Origin: an uncultured bacterium
GTDB lineage: Bacteria > Verrucomicrobiota > Kiritimatiellia > RFP12 > UBA1067
Assembly (NCBI GenBank): GCA_902802945.1
Contig: CADCOC010000005.1
Location: forward strand, 1-60,895
Direction: 5' to 3'
DNA: 60,895 bases
Shown here one piece after another: positions 31,201 through 40,100 of this stretch; within the stretch, counting starts at the first letter, position 1; every line of letters begins with the position of its first letter. The translations under genes were made by a program, and so were the position numbers. The notes beneath the pieces were generated by a model that was not told the origin of the DNA, did no database searches, and saw only the letters and a program-made list of their open reading frames with translations.

Positions 31201-32790
31201 ATGCCGGCGTGCAGCTTCACGCTCGTCTATTCCGGCGAAGAGCGTCCGATCGAGGCCGTGGCGCGCACGGACGGACTGTACGTCAAGTCCACCATCGTTC
31301 CCTCGTACGCGGTCCTCGACATGGAGGCGGAGACGCCGGACTGGGTGTTCTACGACGTGAACGGAACCGTCGTCCCCGACTGGGAGGAGGGCGTGACGGC
31401 GGATATGCAGGTGCGGTTCGCGTCCTACGAGGAGTACCTCGCGGTATTGGCGAAGAACGTGTCGCCGTTCGAGTACCTGCTGACGGGAAGCTTCACGCTG
31501 CCGGCGGGGAGCGGAACGGCCGACATGGCAAGCGGGTTCAGTTTCAAGGCAGGCCCCGGCGTCATGATCGACGTTGCCGGACGGACGCTCGTGCTGCCTG
31601 ATTCAATGGTGGGAGGGACGAGCCCGTTCACCGTGACCTCGAGCGTCGCGGGCGGAGAACTGGAGGTGACGGTCGCGGGCGGCACGGTGCTCACGAACTC
31701 CGCGATGTCACTCACGGGCCCGATCAAGCTCACGAAGAAGGGCGCGGGCACGCTCGTCGGCATGAAGGCGGGCCAGATGTACACTGGCGGCACGTTCATT
31801 GATGCGGGCATTGCGCAGAGCGCCGCGGCCAGCGGCGCATGGGGTCCGCACAAGGCGACCATCACGGTGGCGGACGGCGCGTCGTTCGACTACGCCGGCA
31901 AGGTGGAAGACTCGACCTCCACTGCGTACAGCTTCGTCACGGCTGGAACGGGCGTCGGCGGTGCGGGAGCGATCTACACCTCCGTTCCGTGTCCGGACTA
32001 CCGCTTCTACGACCAGAACCACATTGCCGACATGGAGCTCGCGGGGGACACGCTGATGACCGTGCCAACCGGTAGGGCGTCCTCCTTGCTGGGTTTCAGG
32101 TACAAGGGCAATACGGCTATGCACTACCTTACGATGAACGACCATACGCTTACGGTCATAATCGGCGACAGGCTTGCCGTAAGCCCCCTGACGACGATTG
32201 GAAACGGAACGATCGTCTGCCTGCCGGATGAGGACGGCACGACATTCAACTACAATCAGATTTCCTTCTATGGCGCGTCGAGCGATCTTTCCAGTGTGGC
32301 GCTCGATCTCCGCGAAGGGACCGCGCTCAACGTGGAGGTTGCGTCCAAGGTCGGTATCCTCATCGATCGGCGCATCGTGAAGGGCGTGGGCTCGGATGCG
32401 CTCCTCACGGTGCTTGAGAAGTTCCAGCCGACGGGGACGAACATTCTCTTCAAGACGATCCAGCTTGGCGATGCGACGCACCTTTCGCCTACGCTCGACC
32501 TCGGCGACATGACGGGCACCTACACGCGCAACGGCTACACGCTCAGCTACGCGGCCGGTGCGACGGTGACGGTGAACCTTGCCGGCACGCGCACCGACCT
32601 GCCCGCAATCGCCCGGACGAAGGACGAGGGCGGGAACCGCGCCGGGTACGTGCTCACATGGACCGCGAAACCGGAGAACGTCGAGTTCGTGCTGGACGAG
32701 GCGTCGAAGAATGCCGGCTATAAGCTTACTGCCAACGACACCGGCCTGCTGTTCACGCGCGCGCCAGGCTTCATGATCATCGTGAAGTAG
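28204..32790 (+). CDS. Large surface protein with autotransporter-type strand repeats and GFMIIVK tail
   Basis: 1528 residues. Signal peptide MSVNKLMALAAAVGMMVALSSYADA. Two LamG-like regions occur near residues 110-330 and 430-610, each containing a YIDTG motif. Two longer homologous halves follow. Each has a strand block of the type LVKDGAGTFVGAK...YTGGTVANAGWL, close to the autotransporter-associated repeat G-x-G-T-L-x-L-T-G-x-N-x-Y-T-G-G-T-x-x-x-x-G, then WGPHK and a HIADMEL or YIADMEL segment. The protein ends PGFMIIVK. No beta-barrel domain is visible, so it is not a classical autotransporter. The shared tail is the best candidate for an export or anchoring signal. Probable role: cell-surface adhesion or glycan binding. 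Confidence 0.75.
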   Translation: MSVNKLMALAAAVGMMVALSSYADATALSVSLSGDTFTVSVPANSYDDTSKLYLVWGTCDCGEKISAWPQANRLPYNGAISATAATYQFSATGIPAGSVVRAIVASDVRLIDSWVKLVGNQYIDTGIVDSSAFGVDFKFRPTGQSTGSMYASVIGSGSDQFTIGMYNSYVNYYLRYGGNGASNQGDPYNPAFVLTDQTIPHVIRIFGGISYLDGVVQNNKLASGTQAKKCGGAVAASGHTILLGTTWSRGSGTTSLSGRYCHGEWHYAKVFDSNGYDKLHLVPAIRGNASSPEGVFYDKVTGTVFANAGSGALGYDPNANVTATIPFTTACSAAYPMSMTAYWTGLGNLANVNDPANWACTNAAGAEVAGAYPDTATIVIVRGATNFNVPAGQKLAYNELRLENCSLAVDCDWSGLAVSDTVDPIYTLQYLDAPRNAYIDTGFAPNNNTRVVLDITVRNTAESWFGVSDDSSGNYWKTKVFAVSRDPGSVYTGFGNDGGGTNPNVDMGRHTIDYDKGLLKVDGSTYCDRSTSGQTFQLTHSIYLFAHSKNGALVIKNNNLPIRLHSCKIYDNGTLVRDYVPVQKGDAVGFYDRVNDTYAWNAGSGTIKAGPALGDTVGFYSVTRPTRIDVTINLAGHSLTLAHAAGTGTITDTAGGGELHFNVAGGATVENSTLTFAGQMKLVKDGAGTFVGAKADQTYTGGTVANAGWLKQGAYSGSWGPHKSLITICKDENADTGAGFDWNGKANDQSTTAYSFKIAGTGPDGDAAMKTSVHFGNNYWNANYIADMELDGNATVKACLTHMNVYGFEYFNAYGHNLVMNGHTLTVAAGDAFAFRGVTVTGGGTIVSVPDTSSDKGMRRLSFYGEASDLSTTTLDVHDRCGLNLEKNVTVKDFIDRRTLQWNDGTADNNGVSTDRDSIDGMLFVIGRFQPHSTNLWSRVTLGDATHLSPTFDLSLLDGTFEEPAVGDIVLNFTEGANVNIDVGSRAIGAGDKLISWRGMPACSFTLVYSGEERPIEAVARTDGLYVKSTIVPSYAVLDMEAETPDWVFYDVNGTVVPDWEEGVTADMQVRFASYEEYLAVLAKNVSPFEYLLTGSFTLPAGSGTADMASGFSFKAGPGVMIDVAGRTLVLPDSMVGGTSPFTVTSSVAGGELEVTVAGGTVLTNSAMSLTGPIKLTKKGAGTLVGMKAGQMYTGGTFIDAGIAQSAAASGAWGPHKATITVADGASFDYAGKVEDSTSTAYSFVTAGTGVGGAGAIYTSVPCPDYRFYDQNHIADMELAGDTLMTVPTGRASSLLGFRYKGNTAMHYLTMNDHTLTVIIGDRLAVSPLTTIGNGTIVCLPDEDGTTFNYNQISFYGASSDLSSVALDLREGTALNVEVASKVGILIDRRIVKGVGSDALLTVLEKFQPTGTNILFKTIQLGDATHLSPTLDLGDMTGTYTRNGYTLSYAAGATVTVNLAGTRTDLPAIARTKDEGGNRAGYVLTWTAKPENVEFVLDEASKNAGYKLTANDTGLLFTRAPGFMIIVK

Positions 32791-33230
32791 CCCACGTCAA
32801 CGGGCAAAATGCCTTTCGGCGAAGGGCAAGTTTACCTTCTCCGGGCGCGACGATTCGCTGTGGCTGGAACGCGACGTCAAGATCCTACGCGCGTAGGAGC
32901 ATTTCTAAATCCTTGAAAAGGTGTTGTTTTCGCATAAACGAATCCCTTGAAAACGTGTGAATTTTAGATTTCTGAATATCTTGAATTCAACCATATATAG
33001 CCTTGCGCTCTCAGGTTCTGATAGAGCGGACGCAAGTACTCTACCGTTTCCCTCGACAAATACAGAACGAAATACGCGGCGTTCATCGACACGCCGTTTG
33101 TCCTCCACAAAAAGGACGTTGCGGTAAAGGACGGGGTCGTGTATCTCCCTCTTTACATGACGTATCTTCTCTCGCGCAGGGCGTGACTGCCACCTGAAAG
33201 AAACATTTGTGATTTTTTGAATGAACATGG
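32791..33230. other. Intergenic region with decayed coding sequence
   Basis: Just after the stop codon one frame reads FTFSGRDDSLWLERDVKILRA and ends at TAG 32896, looking like the tail of a lost surface-protein gene. The middle, about 32900-33000, is AT-rich with no gene. A second fragment follows at 33040-33186. Confidence 0.4.
33040..33186 (+). pseudogene. C-terminal gene fragment of unknown family
   Basis: One frame reads TVSLDKYRTKYAAF, then DVAVKDGVVYLPLYMTYLLSRRA and a stop at 33184-33186. No start, promoter or domain is seen. The VVYLPLYMTYLL end recalls C-termini of AAA-type ATPases of the DUF4143 kind, but that is a weak resemblance. It is probably a remnant of a lost gene. Confidence 0.35.
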
Positions 33231-33258
33231 TTTACTAAAGCGAAAATTATGTTATAAT
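33231..33258 (+). promoter_or_regulatory. Candidate promoter TTTACT-N16-TATAAT
   Basis: TATAAT at 33253-33258 is followed by AAAGCG. A weak TTTACT lies 16 bases upstream. It would drive the 33314 gene and the following giant gene. Confidence 0.5.
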
Positions 33259-33313
33259 AAAGCGTTTTCTTTGCCGGGAGACTATCTCGAATAAGAAAGG
33301 AGGATATAAAAAT

Positions 33314-34114
33314 ATGCCAAAAACAGCCAGAATTATGGCCGTTGCGGCGGTTATAGTGTGTGCTGCGTGCGCCTTCGGAAGCATGCAGGACAAGTTGGCC
33401 AGGTTCTCTACGCCCGGTCCAGACCGCTATGCTGACGGATCAATCGTGCAGGACGGCGAGTGCTACGCGCTCGTCTGGTCGCCTGCAGGGACGGCTTTTG
33501 CCGGATTCAACGCGGATGGGACGCCCGTTTCGTCGCGCGACCGCGTGGTGCTCGCAGGTGCGCTCGCCCAGGACGGTAAGTGCCGTGATGCCGTTTTCCA
33601 GATTCCCGCTGCGGAATACAAGGCGCTCAAGGACGGCGAATGGGCCGTGTGCCTTGTCGATACGCGCAACCTCGCCGGCGTGCCTACCGGCACGCGGAAC
33701 GGCAAGCCCGTGCGCGTGAACCGCTGGGGAATCATCTCCGGCGGCGTCAACATCACCGATACCAGTTCCACCAAGCCCCGCCTTGCAGCCACGGGAGGGA
33801 CGCGCTCCGTCGCGTCCGACGGCGGTCGCGGGGCGACCGCCCTACCGGTGCGCGCCACAAACCTTTCCGCCGTGCCGCAAAACCTTTTGCCGCCGCAGAT
33901 CACGGCCATCGAACTGGCGGATGGCGAGGTGTGGCTCGCGGTGGACGGCACCGTGCCGTACCTCGACTATACGATTATCTCGAGCGAGACGCCGAACGAC
34001 TTCAAGCCGGATTACTTCTCGGAGGTCGTCGAAGGTGACGGCAGGTCCGAGATCGCGATTGGTACGATACAGTCCGCCAAGCGCCGGTTCTTCAAGGTGA
34101 AAAGAGCCGAATAA
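33314..34114 (+). CDS. Secreted protein of unknown function with in-frame repeat insertion
   Basis: 266 residues. A strong AAGGAGG precedes ATG 33314. The signal peptide is MPKTARIMAVAAVIVCAACAFG. A ~130-residue N-terminal domain rich in strands (DGECYALVWSP, DGKCRDAVFQIP) recurs in secreted Lentisphaerae/Kiritimatiellota proteins as far as I can judge. The linker at residues ~160-178 (GGTRSVASDGGRGATALP) is encoded by palindromic repeats. The C-terminal ~80 residues (ITAIELADGEVWLAVDG... RFFKVKRAE) look like the terminal strand module found after such linkers. It lies 15 bases upstream of the giant gene and is co-transcribed with it. It may be an accessory or partner of that protein. Confidence 0.7.
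   Translation: MPKTARIMAVAAVIVCAACAFGSMQDKLARFSTPGPDRYADGSIVQDGECYALVWSPAGTAFAGFNADGTPVSSRDRVVLAGALAQDGKCRDAVFQIPAAEYKALKDGEWAVCLVDTRNLAGVPTGTRNGKPVRVNRWGIISGGVNITDTSSTKPRLAATGGTRSVASDGGRGATALPVRATNLSAVPQNLLPPQITAIELADGEVWLAVDGTVPYLDYTIISSETPNDFKPDYFSEVVEGDGRSEIAIGTIQSAKRRFFKVKRAE
33793..33846 (+). repeat. In-frame palindromic repeats, 54 bp (18 codons)
   Basis: Unit 1 is GGGACGCG-CTCCGT-CGCGTCC. Unit 2 is GGCGGTCGC-GGG-GCGACCGCC followed by CTACC. The same second unit occurs at 34251-34278 and 53076-53103, each time translated as GGRGATALP. Length is a multiple of three. Confidence 0.85.
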
Positions 34115-34129
34115 GGGGAGGAGAAAGAT

Positions 34130-37100
34130 ATGAAGTGCATCTCTCTGATTTCGTCGTGTTTGTCAATGTTGGTAGGGGCACGCGTCCCGCGTGCCCGCGG
34201 TCGCGCGGGACGCGCGACCCTATCGGTAGGGACGGCACCCCGTGCCGTCCGCGGCGGTCGCGGGGCGACCGCCCTACCGAAAATCGCCGCTGCGCTTGCG
34301 CTTGTGCTTGCGGCATTTGGCGCGAATGCTGCCGATTCGCTGACGATGGCGGACTTCAACCACAAGATCAAATTGCAGGTTGCTGGCTACACCGGAACTG
34401 AGACGCTCGTCAACTTCCCCGTGCTCGTGCGCGTGTCGGAGACGCGCATTCCAGGCTTCCGCTTTGCGGACATGTCCGCGAAAAACGTGAACGGGAAGTC
34501 GATGGGCTATGACTTGGCCTTCTTTGCGGAAGACGGCGCCCGCCTTGAAATCGACAAGGACGTCTGGGACATCGATAAAACCGTCGGAAACACCGGCGAG
34601 CAGCTCGTGTGGGTCAAGCTCCCGCAGATGAAGCAGGGCACAAAGTTCTTCATGTGCTATAACGTCGATGACGGCAAGTATGTCACGAACGACAAACCGT
34701 GGGGTGACTACGTTGGCGTCTGGCACTTGAATGAGACGGGTGGGCAGAACACGGTGATTGCTGATGCGACAACCAATGGCTTGAACGGCGTATCGGTGGC
34801 CGATAACGGCGAGGGCGTTGCGGCAGGCAAGGTCGGAGGTGCCCGCCGTATCGCGAAAAACAACGACCACGCCCACGGCATCGTCGTCGATGTTCTCTCG
34901 GATCCAGCCAAGAAGGCTAAAGCCGAAAGCCTCGGCACGGACTTCCATGCATCATTCTGGATGATGGCCGGCGACAACGTGAATCCTACCGACTATAAGA
35001 ACGGTGGTAATCTGAGCTATGGAAACATCATCGGGCGCCGCAAGGGCGATCAGGGCTATTCATGGGGCTTCCAGTTTAGCGGTGATGCAAGCGGATACAC
35101 GACATTCGACTACATGCGCGTGCATTCCGACAACAACAACAGCAATAACAAGGTTACATCACATAACATTGGCTCGTGGCTGAAACAGCCTAACGGCGTC
35201 TGGAAAAAAGTCGACCTTGTCTGGAAGTATGCGACAAATGGTAATACGCCGGTCGTCAATATCTATACCAACGGCGTTCTGGATGAGGTATTCACGAAGA
35301 ATCCCCCAGTGAGGCAGGAAGATGCCAATATCGGCATCGGCTGTTCCACGCAACCAAATCCTGCCAACGCGAGCGGGAAAAAGGGACGGCGCTTCAACGG
35401 CTCGATGGACGAGGTGCGTCTCAGGCCCGGCATCGTGAGCGACGACTGGGTGAAGGCCGACTTTGATACGGTCGACAACGAAAGCTTTGTGACGATTGCG
35501 CCGCCCGATGTGTTGGCAGTCGCATGGGCGTCGGCGTCTGGAATGGCCGGTGTCACGAACGTCACCCTGCATGCCGCCGTGGTCGGAGGCATCGTCTCGG
35601 GATTCGGTTCGAACACGACCGCCTGCGTGATTCAGGGCAAGTTCTGGAAAGACGGCGAGAGCGAGCCTTCCGGATGGACGGTTCTCAAGGAGAACCTTGC
35701 GTTGTACGAAGAATTTGAAGTTTCGGTTCCCTGCGAGGAGGGCGCGAGCTACAGCTACAAGCTCCGTGCGGTCGATGACGACAACGGCGAGACGGAGCCG
35801 GTCACGGGAACATTTACGGTCCCGACCCACATCTCGGTGACGTGGGCGGAGACCTTCTGCGTCGGCGTGACGAACGTTTTCGAGCACGTTGCCGTCATCG
35901 GCGGTACGCTCGACGACATGGGCAGTTCCACATCCGCCACAGTCCAGGGCAAGTTCTGGCATGGCGAGACGGAGCCGACGGAGTGGACGACGGTTGGCGA
36001 ACCCCTTTCGCAGACGGGTCCCTTCTCGGTGTCCATTTCGGGCCTGACGGTCAACATGGACTATTCCTTCAAGCTCCGCGTCGTCGGCAGCAGCGGGGCG
36101 ACGACCGATACGATCTCGGGTACGTTCACGACACGGAACGAACTGACGGTCGTGTGGGCCGCAGGAGCCGAGCTTCCCGGCATCGAGCGAATTTCGCACG
36201 GCTACGTCATTGCCGGCGGCACCGTCCACGACCTTGGTGACTCGACATCGTGCCGCATCGTGTACAAGCTCTGGATCAACGGCGAATCGGAGCCGACCGA
36301 ATGGACGACGCTTTCGGGGAACCTTGCCGAGAACGACACGTGCCACGAGAGGATCACTGTGCTCGACAGCAGCACCTACCTCTATAAGTTCAAGGCGGTC
36401 GGGGACAGCGGCGGGGAAACCGCGGCGGTCTCCGGCACGTTCACGACGATGGACGACGTTTCGGGCGAAACGTACTACTACGACGATGGCACGAACGCCT
36501 TTTGGGTGGTGAACGAGTTCGAACGCTTCCTGCCGTTCACCGTGACGGGCTACCCGGGCACCGAGACGCTCACGAACTTCCCGGTGCTGGTGGAGGTCCG
36601 CAAGAAGGACACCAACGGCTTCAGCTACGACGACTTCTACCATACTGGCGGCAAGGACATCGCGTTCGTGGACGACAAGGGGCACGTCATCCCGCACGAG
36701 ATCGACACGTGGAATCCGAACGGCCAGTCGCTCATCTGGGTGCGCCTCCCCGAAATGAACAACGGGACGAAGTTCACGATGTGCTACCGCAGTCCGCTCG
36801 TCAATCCGCCGGCCGACCCCGGCAACACGTTCGAAAAGTACGTTGGCGTGTGGCACATGAACGAGAAGGGTGACGGCATCGTCCAGGTACACGACTCCAC
36901 GGTCAACAACCTCACCGGCGAGACGCACGCAAATTCGCTTGCCGACGGCAATGGCCGCATCGGCTACGCGCGGCGCGTGGCGCAGCACAGCGGCACATCC
37001 TCCACCTACGGGCACATCCTCATCAACGACCACGACGACATCCTGCGCACGGGCGTCGGGAACGTGTTCACGTATTCCTGCTGGAGCAAGCTTGCGGACA

Positions 37101-40100
37101 GCAAGCCCGGATGGGCGTACCTCGTGAGCCGCAAACGCGAAGACGCCGACAAGGGCTGGGGCATCCAGTACACCGACGGAGATGTCAATAGCAAGCTCCG
37201 CGCATGGAGCGGCAGCACGGAAAAGGGCGACTATACGCATTTTAACGTGAGCGGCTACGGCCACACCTCATGGGCCTACTGGACATTCGTCTACAGTAAT
37301 ACGGTCTTCCGCGCCTATCTAAACGGAGTCGAGCAGACGGGCGCGAACGGTGTGGAACTTATCGGCAATTCGACTAAACAGCTCCATCAGGTTGCGAACG
37401 ATGAGACCGCCTATTACGACAGCCTTGTCATCGGCGGACAGCAGATCGGCACCGGCGCGCTTAACGGTTGGGTGGACGAGTGCCGCTATTCCAAGGGGAT
37501 GCGCTCGGCGGACTGGATCAAGGCCGAATACTACTCGACGATGCAGGCGACATGGTGGAATGACCCGTCAAAGCGGTTCGTGACAAAGGGCACTGTCTGC
37601 AAGGGAGACGAAACGCCCGTCCCTGTGGTCGTCTGGGAGACGGGCGAAGGCATGCCGGCCACGGTCATTGACGTGAGCTACGCCTACGTGCAGTTCGCCG
37701 GTACGGTGACCTTCTGCGGCGCGGGCGCGGACACGTGCTGGATCGAGTACCAGCTCTGGGCGAACGGCGAGGAGCCGCCGGACGAGGACGACTGGACCCA
37801 CCTGCTTGACGACGCCACGCCGGGCACGAAGTTCTCGATTCCCGTGTTCGGGCTCAAGCAGGACATGCCCTACAACTTCCGCATCCGCGCGGTCAACGAG
37901 GTCGCCGGCGAGAGGCGGCAGACGCTCGAGCACACGGGGTCGTTCCGCACGAACGGAAACGTCAACGAATCGGCTGCTGACGGCGAACTGATGCGTCTCG
38001 ACAACAAGTTCGTCCATATGTACCGCCGCGGAGAATACACGTTCACGACGCCCGACTACGTGACGAACATCGAGATCATCGTCGTGGGCGGCGGCGGCGC
38101 GGGCGGCTATAAGATCGGCGGCGGCGGCGGCGGCGGCGGCGTCTTCTACAGCAAGTCGTATGGCGTCACGACGAACACGACCTACTTCATTACCGTCGGC
38201 GGCGGCGGCATTGCCCCGTCCAACACCACGACCGCAAGTTCGGTTGGCATTGGCGAATACTCCACGTTCTCGCTTGACAGCGACCACGAGCATCCGCTGA
38301 TTGAAGTTCCCGGCGGCGGCGGCGGTGGCAGCTGCAGCACGACTGCGAATGTCGTGACCGGCGGCGACGGCGCTTCCGGCGGCGGCGCGGGCGGACGCGG
38401 AGACACATCGGCAACCGGCATGTCCGGCGGATCGGCTTTGGAGGTGGCGGGCATCGTCTACGGCCACAACGGCGGCGACGGCAACCATTATCAGAAAGGC
38501 GGCTCCGTGGGTGCGTATGCGGCCGGCGGCGGTGGCGGCGGCCAGCGCGCGGGGCTTACCGCCAGTTCCGATACCAACTTCGGCGGCGGTGCAGGCGGTT
38601 CGGGCGTTGCCTGCAACATGCTTGGCGAAGAGCTTTGGTTCGGCGCGGGCGGCGGTGGTGGATATGCCTACAAAGACGACGGCAAAGGCGGCTACACCAA
38701 GCCCGGCGCGGGCGGTTCGGGCATCGGCGGCAACGCGGCGGACGTCCTGAACCAGACCCCTGCTACCTCCGGCGTTCCCAACACGGGCGCGGGCGGCGGC
38801 GGCGGCTCCATGACTTATGGCAACAACAACAATAAGACCTACTGGCAGGGCGGTAACGGCGGCGACGGCGTGGTGATCATCTCCTACGAGGTACACGGCC
38901 GCGACCCTGTCGCCGAAGAGCCGCGCATTTCGATGACGCGCTGCAACTACGTGGAGGAGGTCAACGAAGAGGCGGGGGACAATGTCGCCGGCATCGCCAA
39001 GATCGATTACCGCCTGTACTGGGCGGGCATGCAGAACGACCTCGCCGACATCTACGTCCATTACAGCACTGTCAGCTCCAACGATCTTGACAGCGCCGAT
39101 GGCGGCGAATGGGTCAAGGTCGCGGAATCCTCCGTCGGCATCGGGAGTCTCGTGTTCGTGCCGCCGGCTGTCGGCTACACGTACTGGGTGCGTCTCGTTG
39201 CGCGCAAGGGCGCGAACTCGTATGCGTTCTCGGAGGAGATCGCCTCGTTCACCGTGCCCGCGATCTCGCTCACGGCCGCCCAGTGGAAGGAGGGAGACGC
39301 GCCCTCCAACGACTACGCCACCGTCACCTACAAGCTGCACGACACGAACGAGCTGATGCACGTCTACTGCTACTGGAGCGAAAACAGGGCAAAGCTTGAA
39401 GGGGACGAGCCGCCCTCCGGCGAAGGCGTGTTCCTGCTCGACCTCGGCGCGAACACCGGAGGCACGCTTTCCTCGAAGACAACCTTCAACGTGCCCGCGA
39501 CCGAGGGGCTTGAACGCAACAGGACGTACTACTTCCGCCTTGCGTCCGGCGACGACCAGGGCATCAAGCTCTTCCCAACGGACGAGATCGTGGAGCTTGA
39601 CACGAAAGAGACGCCGAGCACCGTCCTCAACAACGCTTCGTGGGATAACAGCAACGTGGCCACGGTCAACTTCACGGCGATTGTCGGCAAGCTTGATCCG
39701 GAGGAGGTGCAGCTTGTCGCGCTGTATTCGCGCGTGCAGGGCGACGTGACAGGAAAGGATCCTGAGACGAAAGAGTCTGTGACGACCGTCAGCCTCGGGT
39801 TCTGCGCCGATCTCGGCCTGGACGTCTCCTCGCCGTCCGCGACCTTCCCGCTCTGGTCGGATGCGGCCACCAACTACTATGTCCGCATTGCGCTGGCGAC
39901 GAACGTTGTCGAAGAGGTCCCTTACAGCGTAGTCACGAACGTCGTCGAGGATCCGCCGGGCGTATTCACGACGAACATCGTCGAGACTCAGGCGCATGTT
40001 GTCACGAATCTCGCCATCATCGCCGGGTCGTATTCGTCGGTGACAAAGATGATCGCCGTGTCCGCCGTTGAGCCGCTTACGCTGCTCTACATCGTGACGG

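Noticed and set aside
37980..38880. GGC-rich stretch considered as a microsatellite
   Set aside because: It encodes an ordered glycine-rich domain with interspersed conserved residues, typical of ALK-like glycine-rich modules, in the main frame.
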